From an uncultured Pelagibacteraceae bacterium (GTDB lineage Bacteria > Pseudomonadota > Alphaproteobacteria > Pelagibacterales > Pelagibacteraceae): a DNA stretch of 64,000 nt. The notes under the pieces were generated by a model that saw only the letters and a list, made by a program, of their open reading frames with translations, was not told the origin of the DNA and searched no databases. A program made the translations under genes and the position numbers. Below, one piece after another: positions 19,301 through 26,771 of the stretch. The first letter of the stretch is position 1; each line of letters begins with the position of its first letter. The stretch lies in contig CACHRU010000002.1 in the NCBI GenBank assembly GCA_902582345.1, positions 145,081 to 209,080 on the forward strand, given 5' to 3'.

Positions 19301-19343
19301 ATATAAAATAGATAAAGAAAAGGTGTTTCCAACAAAATTATAA
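16332..19343 (+). CDS. aceE: pyruvate dehydrogenase E1 (homodimeric type) with N-terminal lipoyl domain
   Basis: AceE decarboxylates pyruvate with thiamine diphosphate and reductively acetylates the lipoyl group of E2. The 1003-residue protein is about 115 residues longer than usual because residues 1-75 are a complete lipoyl domain with the lipoylation site ESDKSS (Lys42). A Lys-rich linker follows to about residue 118, and then the canonical AceE begins at DPLETNEWIESL. The ThDP/Mg motif GDGEMDEPE to NCNLQRLDG and the transketolase-like second half (DEARTFGMEG, GEGLQHQDGHSH) are intact. The lipoyl domain is about 70% identical by eye to that of AceF in the next gene, suggesting local duplication. 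aceF starts one base after the stop. Confidence 0.95.
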   Translation: MAQNISVPDIGDFKDVEVIEVLVKPGDKIKKNDPIVTIESDKSSVEIPSPSDGMVKDLKVKIGDKVSEGSLLVTLESSVTSETPDKKKDQKVKKEKPKENGNIVTSQSLKQIKKVFAEPASKDDIDPLETNEWIESLNSVIENDGASRASYLLNKVIDQAYKAGLVLPDTRTTPYINTIPPESEVKSPGDQNIEKKIRAYIRWNAAAMVVKANKKSSELGGHIGTFASAATLYDVGMNHFWRAKNNKFGGDLIYFQGHSAPGMYARAFLEGRLTAKQLDGFRQEVGKDGLSSYPHPWLMPNFWQFPTVSMGLGPIMGIYQARFLKYLINRGLIKDEGRKVWVFLGDGEMDEPESLGAIGLAAREKLDNLIFVINCNLQRLDGPVRGNGKIIQELEGSFRGTGWNVIKVIWGSYWDQLLAKDKSGLLIKRMNECVDGEYQAFKAKGGNYVREKFFGKYSELKELVSSLTDKDIWKLNRGGHDPHKVYAAYDAAMKNKGSPTVIITKTIKGYGMGKSGESINTTHQQKKMDEEDLLYYRDRFGVPLTDKQVKNIEYYRPDENSEEIRYLKDCRIKLGGFIPERTSFAKAIKTPPKDIFDSFMKSTGEKEMSTTMALVRMLTALLRDKNVSPRLVPIIPDEARTFGMEGFFQKIGIYAHEGQKYEPVDSEQLSSYREDKSGQVLEEGITESGAMSSWIAAGTAYTNHDIEMIPIYIFYSMFGFQRVGDLAWAAGDSQARGFLIGATAGRTTLAGEGLQHQDGHSHLMASNIPNCISYDPTFAYEMAVILRDGMRRMHEKKENIFYYITAMNENYPHPAKPKDADEGILKGMYLLKETKNKGTTRVQLLGSGTILREVLNAAEILSKEYGIDSDIWSVTSFNELRKDGMETERWNLLNPDGKKKKSYVEKCLEKREGPVFAASDYIRSFSDQLRPYVNKPFYSFGTDGYGRSDTRKNLRKFFEVDKEHIVAYTLSALAKEQLIASKHAEKAIKKYKIDKEKVFPTKL

Positions 19344-19344
19344 A

Positions 19345-20586
19345 ATGCCCTCTAAAGATATCTTAGTTCCAAACATAGGTGATTTTAAAGATGTTGAAGT
19401 TATTGAGGTTTTGGTTAAAGCCGGGCAAAAAATTAAAAAAAATGATTCTCTAATTACAATCGAAAGCGACAAATCTAGTGTTGAGGTACCTTCTACATCG
19501 GATGGAATTATAGAGAAAATTAATATCAAAATAGGAGATAAAGTAAGCGAAGGCGATCTAATAGTAACTGTAAATGTAGAGTCAAAAATGGATGTAAAAG
19601 AGAAACCTTTACAAAAAAACAAAATTAAGGAGGTAGTCTCAAAAAAATCAGATCCAGTTCCTTCGCCAGTTGCTCAATCTACATCAGGGGTAAAATTAGC
19701 AAGTCCTAAAGTCAGAAAATTTGCAAGAGAACTTGGCGCAAATGTAACTCAAATACAAGGTTCACAGAGATCGGGAAGAGTAACAGAAGACGATGTTAAG
19801 AAATTTGTTAAGTCTCAAGTATCTGTAAATCAGGGTAAAGTTGAAATAAAAAAATACAAAGATGAATATACCCATGAAGAATTTGGAGAAATTGAGATTA
19901 AAGAGATGCCAAGGGTAAAAAAGCTTTCAGGACCTCAATTAGTAAGATCATGGACTGAAATACCACATGTAACTCAACACGATGAAATTGATATTACTGA
20001 AATGGAGCAATTTAGAACATCATTATTTGATCATTTCACTGGAGAAAAAATTTCTGTAACACCTTTAGCTTTCATAACAAGAGCGGTTGTGAATGCTTTG
20101 AAAGATTTTCCTAATTTTAATTGTTCGATCGATACTAATCAAAATAAAATAGTTTATAAAAAATACTACCACGTTGGTTTTGCTGTAGACACTCCACATG
20201 GACTTATGGTTCCAAAATTAAGAGATGTTGATCAGATGAATATTAAAGAAATAGGAGATGAATTAAGAAGGGTGAGTAGAGAATGTAGAGATTTAAAAAT
20301 AAATAAAAAAGAATTTTTTGGTGGGTCAATGACTATTTCAAGCTTGGGAGGAATTGGCGGAACTTTTTTTACACCTATAATTAACCCACCGGAAGTAGCT
20401 ATTTTGGGAGTTGGAAAAAGTTTTGATAGACTTGTTAGAATAAAAGGTCAAATAGTTTCAAGAAAAATTTTGCCAATTTCTTTATCTTATGACCACAGAA
20501 TAATAGACGGTGCTGAAGGTGCAAGATTTTGTGTTCATTTAAACAAAAGTTTAGGTAAAGATTTTGCTTTCAAGCTTGCCGTTTAA
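19345..20586 (+). CDS. aceF: pyruvate dehydrogenase E2, dihydrolipoamide acetyltransferase
   Basis: AceF carries acetyl groups on lipoamide and transfers them to CoA, forming the core of the complex. The 413-residue protein has one lipoyl domain (ESDKSS, Lys43), a peripheral subunit-binding domain around residues 112-155 (ASPKVRKFARELG, GRVTEDDV) and the acyltransferase domain ending with the catalytic DHRIIDGAEG. Having one lipoyl domain here is compatible with a second one carried by E1. It lies one base after aceE. E3 is not encoded in this operon; lpdA at 61294 is the likely partner. Confidence 0.95.
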   Translation: MPSKDILVPNIGDFKDVEVIEVLVKAGQKIKKNDSLITIESDKSSVEVPSTSDGIIEKINIKIGDKVSEGDLIVTVNVESKMDVKEKPLQKNKIKEVVSKKSDPVPSPVAQSTSGVKLASPKVRKFARELGANVTQIQGSQRSGRVTEDDVKKFVKSQVSVNQGKVEIKKYKDEYTHEEFGEIEIKEMPRVKKLSGPQLVRSWTEIPHVTQHDEIDITEMEQFRTSLFDHFTGEKISVTPLAFITRAVVNALKDFPNFNCSIDTNQNKIVYKKYYHVGFAVDTPHGLMVPKLRDVDQMNIKEIGDELRRVSRECRDLKINKKEFFGGSMTISSLGGIGGTFFTPIINPPEVAILGVGKSFDRLVRIKGQIVSRKILPISLSYDHRIIDGAEGARFCVHLNKSLGKDFAFKLAV

Positions 20587-20609
20587 TTTAAATTACAATA
20601 ATAAAGAGC

Positions 20610-21509
20610 ATGAGTAAAAATTTCATCGCTTTAACTTGTGCTATTTCATGTTCTTTTCTTTGGGGAACTGCTTTCATTGCACAGGACACTGGTATGGACT
20701 ATATCGGCCCCTGGACTTTCTCGGCAGCTAGATTGACATTGGGTTTTTTTGCTTTATTGCCTTTCTTTTTTATTTTTGAATTTAATAAAATTAAAAAAGA
20801 GAGACTAAATTATAAGATAATACTTGGATATATGATTTTACTCGGTTTCTTTTTAGCGAGTGGGAACATATTTCAACAAATTTCATTGTTATATACTGAT
20901 GTTGCAAACTCAGCAGTATTCACTGTATTATATGTCGTAATAGTACCAGTATTAGCTTATTTTCTTTTTTCAAAGAAAATTCATAAGTCTGTTTGGCCCT
21001 CGGTCCTGATGTGTTTGATAGGAGGGTTACTTTTAAGCGAACTAGATAATCTTAGAGTAAGGATTGGAGACTCACTAGTTGTGATTGGAGCAATTTTTTG
21101 GGCCCTTCATATTGTTTATGTTTCTAAATTTTTAAAAATTTTCAACTTTCCAATTACAATTGCAGCTTTTCAATGTTTAATTGCTTCTATATTTTCGGCG
21201 GTACCAGCTTTTTCATTTGAGTTTGTTTCGCTCAAACTTTTATCATTAGAGGCTACAGAGTTAATTTACGCTGGTGTACTTTCTAGCGGTATAGCCTTTC
21301 TCTTACAAATTATTGCTTTACAACACCTTTCCCCTGCGCCTGCGGCTATAATTTTTTCTCTTGAAGGAGTTTTTGCATCTATTGCTGCATGGATTTTACT
21401 AGATCAATATCTAAATGAATTCAAAATACTTGGAATTTTGATAATTTTATTTGCAGTTATTTTCTCTCAACTTGCGCCAATTTATGGTAAAAAAAGTTAT
21501 GAAAATTAA
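20610..21509 (+). CDS. EamA/DMT-superfamily transporter
   Basis: The 299-residue protein has about ten hydrophobic spans and two homologous halves of the EamA type. The N-terminal SCSFLWGTAFIAQDT and the repeat-2 segment SGIAFLLQIIALQHLSPAPAAI...LEGVFA are characteristic. These inner-membrane carriers usually export amino acids, purines or other metabolites; the substrate is unknown. The gene follows aceF by 23 bases and overlaps the start of the dioxygenase gene by 11 bases, so it is probably part of the same transcript. Confidence 0.85.
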   Translation: MSKNFIALTCAISCSFLWGTAFIAQDTGMDYIGPWTFSAARLTLGFFALLPFFFIFEFNKIKKERLNYKIILGYMILLGFFLASGNIFQQISLLYTDVANSAVFTVLYVVIVPVLAYFLFSKKIHKSVWPSVLMCLIGGLLLSELDNLRVRIGDSLVVIGAIFWALHIVYVSKFLKIFNFPITIAAFQCLIASIFSAVPAFSFEFVSLKLLSLEATELIYAGVLSSGIAFLLQIIALQHLSPAPAAIIFSLEGVFASIAAWILLDQYLNEFKILGILIILFAVIFSQLAPIYGKKSYEN

Positions 21510-22293
21510 ACCCTGCAAAAATAATATTGGTGCAGAAATTAATATTGATTTGCTATCTACATCAAAAAAAGATGTTTATGAAATTCAGAAAGTCTTGGAT
21601 GAATTCGGTGTTATTTTTTTTAGAAATCAAAACCTAGACCCACAATCTTATATAAATTTTGCCAAAAATTTCGGGGAATTGGCAGATTATCCCATGCTTA
21701 AAGGATTGAGCAAAGAATTTTCTAAAATAACAGTTATTGAGAGAAAATCTTCTGACAAAGGACCAAGCTTTGGTGAACAATTTCATACAGACTCTAGTTA
21801 TACAAAGAAGCCTCCGCGATACACTATGTTATTAGGAAAATTAGTTCCGCCTCGAGGTCAGGGTAATACTGATTTTGCCTCACAATATTTAGCATATAAA
21901 AATTTGCCTGAAAAAATTAAAATAGAACTTGAAAATTTGAGAGCTGTATTTTCTTCTTCTGGTCCAATTTCTGTGACAAGATTAGAAAGAGAAAAAGAGA
22001 AGGGAACAGGCAAATCAAAAGACTTTCAATGTTCTCACAAAATAATTCAAAAAGTAAATAATAGAAAAACAATATATTTTAGTCCTGGGCATGTAATTGG
22101 GATTAAAGGAGTAGATCCTAAAAAATCTCGAGATTTACTTGACTTTTTAATTAATCATCAAACCAAACCTGAATTTGTTTACTCTTTTGAGTGGGAGAAA
22201 AATTCAATAGCCATGTGGGACAACAGAGCTATTTTACATCAAGCAACAGCTTATACAGGTGACAGGATAATGCACAGAATTACAATTCAATAG
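21499..22293 (+). CDS. TauD/TfdA-family Fe(II)/2-oxoglutarate dioxygenase
   Basis: I prefer the ATG at 21499 (MKIKPCKNNIG, 264 residues) over the track start at 21451, which lies deep in the transporter gene; 21484 is also possible. The iron ligands are visible as HXD in QFHTDSSY and a distal His in ILHQATAY, with the 2-oxoglutarate-binding Arg in RIMHRIT. Relatives hydroxylate taurine, other sulfonates, aromatic ethers or carnitine precursors, so the substrate cannot be set. The preceding EamA carrier may move the substrate or product. The next gene starts 4 bases downstream. Confidence 0.85.
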   Translation: MKIKPCKNNIGAEINIDLLSTSKKDVYEIQKVLDEFGVIFFRNQNLDPQSYINFAKNFGELADYPMLKGLSKEFSKITVIERKSSDKGPSFGEQFHTDSSYTKKPPRYTMLLGKLVPPRGQGNTDFASQYLAYKNLPEKIKIELENLRAVFSSSGPISVTRLEREKEKGTGKSKDFQCSHKIIQKVNNRKTIYFSPGHVIGIKGVDPKKSRDLLDFLINHQTKPEFVYSFEWEKNSIAMWDNRAILHQATAYTGDRIMHRITIQ

Positions 22294-22297
22294 GATT

Positions 22298-22675
22298 ATG
22301 GAAGAAACGAAATCAGATTTTGCAAATCATATCGGTGGAATGCTTACAAAAAAAATTGATGATAATAATTATGAATTTTATGCTGAAGTTAAAGATATAA
22401 ACTTAAATACTGGTAAAATTGCTCATGGAGGTTTTATTTGCTCTATAGCAGATACCGGTATGGGAAATGCAGCACATCAAAGAGTTGGAGATAAAAGATG
22501 TGTTACTATATCTTTAGATGTAAAATTTATATCTGCTGCTAAAAAAGGACAAAAATTAGTAGGCAAAGTAAAAATTCAAAAAAAAACCAAAACTTTAGTT
22601 TTTATTTCCTGTGAAATTAATAACTCGGAAGGTGTGGTTGCGAATGTTTCTGGTGTTTGGAAAATTCTATCTTAA
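22298..22675 (+). CDS. PaaI-type hotdog-fold thioesterase
   Basis: This 125-residue protein has the hotdog thioesterase pattern: an HGGFICSIADTGMG segment, where the family places the HGG oxyanion loop and the catalytic acidic residue, and a closing strand with GVWKI. Members hydrolyse acyl-CoA or phenylacetyl-type CoA thioesters in the cytoplasm. It is last in the aceE-aceF-EamA-dioxygenase run and ends 4 bases into msrB on the other strand. The substrate is unknown. Confidence 0.8.
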   Translation: MEETKSDFANHIGGMLTKKIDDNNYEFYAEVKDINLNTGKIAHGGFICSIADTGMGNAAHQRVGDKRCVTISLDVKFISAAKKGQKLVGKVKIQKKTKTLVFISCEINNSEGVVANVSGVWKILS

Positions 22676-23124
22676 TCTGGTATAAAAATTAAGCAAAGAC
22701 CATTATTACAATATCTTTTTCCTGATGGACCTGGTCCATCATTAAAAACATGTCCATGGTGAGCTCCGCAATTAGCACAATGATATTCGATTCTTTTCAT
22801 TCCGTATGAGTAATCAATTTTAGTTTTGAACGCACCTGGTAAAGCTTCGCTAAAAGAGGGCCAGCCAGTTCCACTATCAAATTTAGATACAGACTCAAAA
22901 AGTTTAGCATTACAATTTGCACAGTGGTATGAGCCTTTTCTTTTCTCAAAGTTAAGTTCACTGGTACCTGCTCTTTCTGTTCCCTCTCCAAACATTATTT
23001 TTTTTTGTTCCTCTGTGAGATTTGGATTGATGATTTTGGGATTTCCTAAAGCGAACAATCTGTTTGAAACAAAAAAACTAAAAAAATAGAGGGATATAGT
23101 TTGTAAAAAAAGCCTTTTATTCAT
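22672..23124 (-). CDS. msrB: peptide-methionine (R)-S-oxide reductase, exported form
   Basis: MsrB reduces methionine-R-sulfoxide in oxidised proteins. The 150-residue product has the zinc-binding CXXC pairs (HCANCNAK and HCANCGAHHGH), the GTGWPSF motif and the catalytic Cys in KRYCNNG near the end. The first 25 residues look like a Sec signal or membrane anchor (MNKRLF then LQTISLYFFSFFV), which suggests a periplasmic or membrane-attached enzyme. It lies 21 bases after the 50-residue gene and shares its direction with the TRAP permease gene, so the three may be co-transcribed. Confidence 0.93.
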   Translation of the reverse strand: MNKRLFLQTISLYFFSFFVSNRLFALGNPKIINPNLTEEQKKIMFGEGTERAGTSELNFEKRKGSYHCANCNAKLFESVSKFDSGTGWPSFSEALPGAFKTKIDYSYGMKRIEYHCANCGAHHGHVFNDGPGPSGKRYCNNGLCLIFIPD

Positions 23125-23145
23125 AAGATATTCTTATTTTATTTA

Positions 23146-23298
23146 TTACTTTTCTTTTTGTCTTACTTTAACCATCCCGCAGTCTTTACATTTTATAGTC
23201 TCCGTTGATCCTGCGGCACCAAAACCATACTTTGTATCAATGATATCGTACCTATGAATTCCAATATAGCAGAACCATTTGTAAATCTGCTTTAACAT
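23146..23298 (-). CDS. 50-residue putative zinc-binding miniprotein
   Basis: A 50-residue frame too short for the track reads MLKQIYKWFCYIGIHRYDI and ends ETIKCKDCGMVKVRQKEK. The C-X4-H near the N-terminus and the CXXCG near the C-terminus suggest one CHCC zinc site, as in small zinc-ribbon proteins with a phage- or housekeeping-type C-x-x-x-x-H...CxxC pattern. It fits snugly between the TRAP permease (10-base gap) and msrB (21-base gap), the spacing expected for a real operon member. The function is unknown. Confidence 0.6.
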   Translation of the reverse strand: MLKQIYKWFCYIGIHRYDIIDTKYGFGAAGSTETIKCKDCGMVKVRQKEK

Positions 23299-23308
23299 AA
23301 ATTAGCTT

Positions 23309-25648
23309 TTATTTTCTTCTAAAATTATTATATCCAAAAATTAGTATGAGTAAAAAAGAAAATGGATAAATTATCGCTTTATTTGGTCTATCCAAATTCT
23401 CTATTTTAAATTCACTTATTACATCACCAGTTTCAACCCCTTTGTTTTTAGCTAACCCATTCCATTTTAATGTATCAACAGTTAGTCGCCCTTCTTTGTT
23501 AACCAAATTAATGCCATAATCTTCTAAATTAAAATTATTTTCAAAACTATCCTTTTCAATAATGAACAATTTATATCTATCTCCATACTCTGTTCGTCTT
23601 GTCACTTTTAAATGAACTTCTCTTTTAGGATCAAAAGTTAATGATTGAACCTCCTCAGCTTTTAAAATTTGCTCTTCAAATTTAGGATAAAACTTATCAA
23701 GAATATAACCAGGTCTAAATAAGGACATTGAAATTAAAAGGAAAACAACTATTTCATACCACTTTAATCTGTTAATAAACCACCCTTGTGTTGCTGCAGT
23801 AAAAATTAAGATGGCAGTTAAAGAAGTTACGACTATCGTCAAGGCGTGCCAAATATTTTCAACGCCGATTAATAATAGTTCAGGGTTAAAAATAAATACA
23901 ATAGGTAGAATACCCGTTCTCAAGCTGTACCAAAAAGCTTGTACTCCTGTTTTTATTGGATCTGCCTTTGATATTGCGGCCGCAGCATAGGAAGCTAGCC
24001 CTACCGGAGGTGTGACATCAGCCATTAATCCGTAATAAAAAACATATAAGTGAATTGCAATTAGTGGAAAGACATACCCTGATGCACTTCCAACTTCTAC
24101 GACTACCTGGGCCATTAGAGCCGCTACAACCAAATAGTTTGCAGTCGTGGGTAAACCCATACCTAAAATAATACAAAGCACAGCGGTCAATAAAAGAAGT
24201 GTAATAACATTCCCGCCTGAAATAGCTTCTACAATCACTATAAGATTATTGCTAAGACCAGTGGAAGCAACTGCACCAACAATAATTCCAGCGGTTGCGA
24301 TAGCTATTGCAACACTAATCATATTAAGGGCCCCTTTTTCTAATCCAGTGATAACTTTATTATATCCTTCTCGTATACCATTTAAGAAACCTTGATTTAA
24401 GCGAATAGCTGTCAAAATTTCTTTAATGAAAATAATAAAAAATAAAGATAAAATTGAATAAAATACAGCTGATGCAGCCGTCCATCGTTCGACTAATAAT
24501 AAATAAACTAGAATAAATATTGGTATCAAAAAGTGAATACCGCTTAAAAATGTTTTTCCTAATGGTGGTATTTGACTCTCCGGTAAACCTTTAATGTCTA
24601 ATTTAACTGACTCTAAATGCGATATATAAAACAAAGCTATATACGAAATTATAGCAGGTAAAAACGCATGAGTTATAACTGTAAAATATGAAATTCCAAG
24701 TAATTCTGCCATGACAAAAGCAGCTGCACCCATGATTGGTGGCATGATTTGTCCGTTAACCGACGCAGCAACTTCAATAGCTCCCGCTTTTGTAGGGGTA
24801 AGACCTGTTCTTTTCATGATAGGAATTGTAAAAGTTCCAGTAGTTACAGTGTTTGCAACCGAAGATCCTGATATTAATCCTGTCAGTCCAGAAGCTAAAA
24901 TCGCAGCTTTGGCTGGACCACCTCTCATTTTACCAACTAATGCAAAAGCTAAATTAAGAAAATATTTTCCTCCACCTGCTGCATCCAGGGTAGCTCCAAA
25001 TAAAACAAATAAAAAAATAAAACTAACCGATACACTTATTGGTATTCCAAAAATTGCCTCTCCTCCAAACCAATGATAGCCAACAAGTCTCGTTATCGAC
25101 AAACCTTGGTGGGAGATTAAATCAGGCATTTTTTGGCCAAATATTGAGAAAAGTAAAAATATCAAAGCTATAGCTACTAAGGGAATACCGATTGCTCTTC
25201 TAGTGGCCTCCAAAAGTAGTAAAATTCCAAGACTTCCAAGAATTAGTTCGTATGAAACTTTAAAACCAAATAAATCGACTGAAGCAAGTATGCCTTGCCT
25301 ATAAACCAAGCCTTCGTATTCTATTACAAGATAAAATGTAGCTAAAAGGGAAATTAAAGCTAAAGCAAAATCAAAAATATTTATAGATGAATTTCTTTTT
25401 GATTTTAAAGCTGGGTAAGCCAAAAAACAAAGACCCATACCAAATGCTAAATGAATAGCTCGTGCAGGAACATCTATAAATTTTCCAAAGTCTAATAAAA
25501 ACGGAAGAGGTGAGGCGTACCATAATTGAAATAACGACCAGGCTATTGATATAAATCCAACAAGCTTAAGATTCCAACTTTTAAGGATTCTTCTAGAACC
25601 ACCCTCCTCGTCATGTCTCTTAAAAAAACTTTCTTTCACTTGTGACAT
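23309..25648 (-). CDS. TRAP transporter fused 4TM/12TM permease
   Basis: The 779-residue membrane protein fuses the small (DctQ-like) and large (DctM-like) TRAP permease subunits. It has many hydrophobic spans and DctM-type glycine-rich segments such as GSSVANTVTTGTFTIP and LGMGLPTTANYLV. The C-terminal part is a soluble PDZ-like segment (NGLAKNKGVETGDVISEF) plus a final membrane span, as in the DUF3394 subgroup. It uses an ion gradient to import the ligand caught by the TAXI binding protein encoded upstream, from which it is separated by a strong terminator. The substrate is unknown; relatives take up C4-dicarboxylates, amino acids or other organic acids. Confidence 0.9.
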   Translation of the reverse strand: MSQVKESFFKRHDEEGGSRRILKSWNLKLVGFISIAWSLFQLWYASPLPFLLDFGKFIDVPARAIHLAFGMGLCFLAYPALKSKRNSSINIFDFALALISLLATFYLVIEYEGLVYRQGILASVDLFGFKVSYELILGSLGILLLLEATRRAIGIPLVAIALIFLLFSIFGQKMPDLISHQGLSITRLVGYHWFGGEAIFGIPISVSVSFIFLFVLFGATLDAAGGGKYFLNLAFALVGKMRGGPAKAAILASGLTGLISGSSVANTVTTGTFTIPIMKRTGLTPTKAGAIEVAASVNGQIMPPIMGAAAFVMAELLGISYFTVITHAFLPAIISYIALFYISHLESVKLDIKGLPESQIPPLGKTFLSGIHFLIPIFILVYLLLVERWTAASAVFYSILSLFFIIFIKEILTAIRLNQGFLNGIREGYNKVITGLEKGALNMISVAIAIATAGIIVGAVASTGLSNNLIVIVEAISGGNVITLLLLTAVLCIILGMGLPTTANYLVVAALMAQVVVEVGSASGYVFPLIAIHLYVFYYGLMADVTPPVGLASYAAAAISKADPIKTGVQAFWYSLRTGILPIVFIFNPELLLIGVENIWHALTIVVTSLTAILIFTAATQGWFINRLKWYEIVVFLLISMSLFRPGYILDKFYPKFEEQILKAEEVQSLTFDPKREVHLKVTRRTEYGDRYKLFIIEKDSFENNFNLEDYGINLVNKEGRLTVDTLKWNGLAKNKGVETGDVISEFKIENLDRPNKAIIYPFSFLLILIFGYNNFRRK

Positions 25649-25659
25649 TTAGAGAACAT

Positions 25660-25692
25660 AAAAAAAAAGGCCCAGTTTTGCAACTGGGCCTT
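25660..25692 (-). terminator. strong terminator between TAXI binding protein and TRAP permease
   Basis: On the minus strand AAGGCCCAGTT-GCAA-AACTGGGCCTT forms a perfect 11-bp stem with a GCAA tetraloop and runs straight into a U-tract of about nine. It begins 14 bases after the binding-protein stop and ends before the permease start, so it should cut most transcripts and raise the binding-protein to permease ratio. Confidence 0.9.
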
Positions 25693-25706
25693 AAATTTTA
25701 TTAAGC

Positions 25707-26705
25707 TTACATTAAGCCTTTTTCTTTATAGTATTTAACTGCACCTGGATGTAAAGGAGCAGATAAACCATCTACAATCATTTTTTTAGGATCAAGATTA
25801 GCAAATGCTGGGTGTTGTTTTTTAAAATCGTCAAGATTTTCAAAAACTGCTTTTACAACTGCATAAACTAAATCATCTGAAACATCGGCACTTGTTACAA
25901 AAGATGCCATTACACCAAATGTTGTTACATCTTTTTTTGATGTTTTGTATGTTCCTTTTGGAATTGTAGCAAAAGCATAAAATGGATTGTCTGCAACTAA
26001 TTTTTTAACTGCATCAGTATTAAGATTAATAATACTTGCTCCACATCCATCTGTAGATTGAGCTACACCTGCATTAGGAACCCCAACCGTATAACCAAAT
26101 GCATCTATTTTTTTATCACATAGCGCACCTGATTGTTCTGATGAAGTTAATTCAGATGTAGATCCGAAATATCCAGTGTCTACTCCGTGTGATTCCATCA
26201 ATACTTCAAATGTTCCTCTTTGACCAGATCCAGGATTTCCAATGTTTACTTTTTTACCTTTAAGACTTTTCCAGTCTTTAATTCCTGATCCTTTTCTAGC
26301 TATAATCTGAAAAGGTTCTGGGTGAGCCGAAAATACCGCTCTTAACTTATCATAAGGTTTTACCTTATCGGGTCTTGTACCATTGTAGGCATGATATTGC
26401 CAATCTGACTGCGCAACACCAAACTGTAACTCACCTTGCATAATTTGACCTATATTGTAAGTCGAACCTCCAGTTGATGGAGCTGAACAACGGTAAGCTT
26501 TGTCTGTACCCTTTTTTCTTCCATGATCTGCGGATTGAATTTTTGCTACCATTTTACAAACTGCGTTTCCAACTTGGAAATAAACTCCAGTTGGTCCGCC
26601 AGTTCCTATAGAAAAGAACTCAGCTGATTTTGCAATAGTTGTAATTGGACTTGAAACAGCAAATAAAACCAATGCTGCAGAGATAGTTGATATTATTTTT
26701 TTCAT
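25707..26705 (-). CDS. TAXI-family TRAP transporter solute-binding protein
   Basis: This 332-residue periplasmic protein captures the ligand for the TRAP permease downstream. It has a Sec signal peptide (MKKIISTISAALVLFAVSS) and the TAXI-family opening FFSIGTGGPTGVYFQVGNAVC. The SGQRGTFE region and the VPNAGVAQ stretch lie in the ligand-binding lobes. Its ATG follows an excellent AGGAG at 7-8 bases, one of the best ribosome-binding sites here, and the gene is followed by a strong terminator, both consistent with high expression. The ligand is unknown. Confidence 0.92.
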   Translation of the reverse strand: MKKIISTISAALVLFAVSSPITTIAKSAEFFSIGTGGPTGVYFQVGNAVCKMVAKIQSADHGRKKGTDKAYRCSAPSTGGSTYNIGQIMQGELQFGVAQSDWQYHAYNGTRPDKVKPYDKLRAVFSAHPEPFQIIARKGSGIKDWKSLKGKKVNIGNPGSGQRGTFEVLMESHGVDTGYFGSTSELTSSEQSGALCDKKIDAFGYTVGVPNAGVAQSTDGCGASIINLNTDAVKKLVADNPFYAFATIPKGTYKTSKKDVTTFGVMASFVTSADVSDDLVYAVVKAVFENLDDFKKQHPAFANLDPKKMIVDGLSAPLHPGAVKYYKEKGLM

Positions 26706-26733
26706 ATATCTCCTCTTGTTTATTAATACAATA

Positions 26734-26762
26734 ATTTAACTATGGAAAAAGGTTAAGGTCAA
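26734..26762 (-). promoter_or_regulatory. promoter for the TAXI binding-protein gene
   Basis: On the minus strand TTGACC (26757-26762) and TTAAAT (26734-26739) are 17 bases apart, 30-60 bases upstream of the start codon and just after the aminotransferase stop. It would give the binding protein its own transcript. The -10 is imperfect. Confidence 0.45.
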
Positions 26763-26771
26763 AGGGAATCT

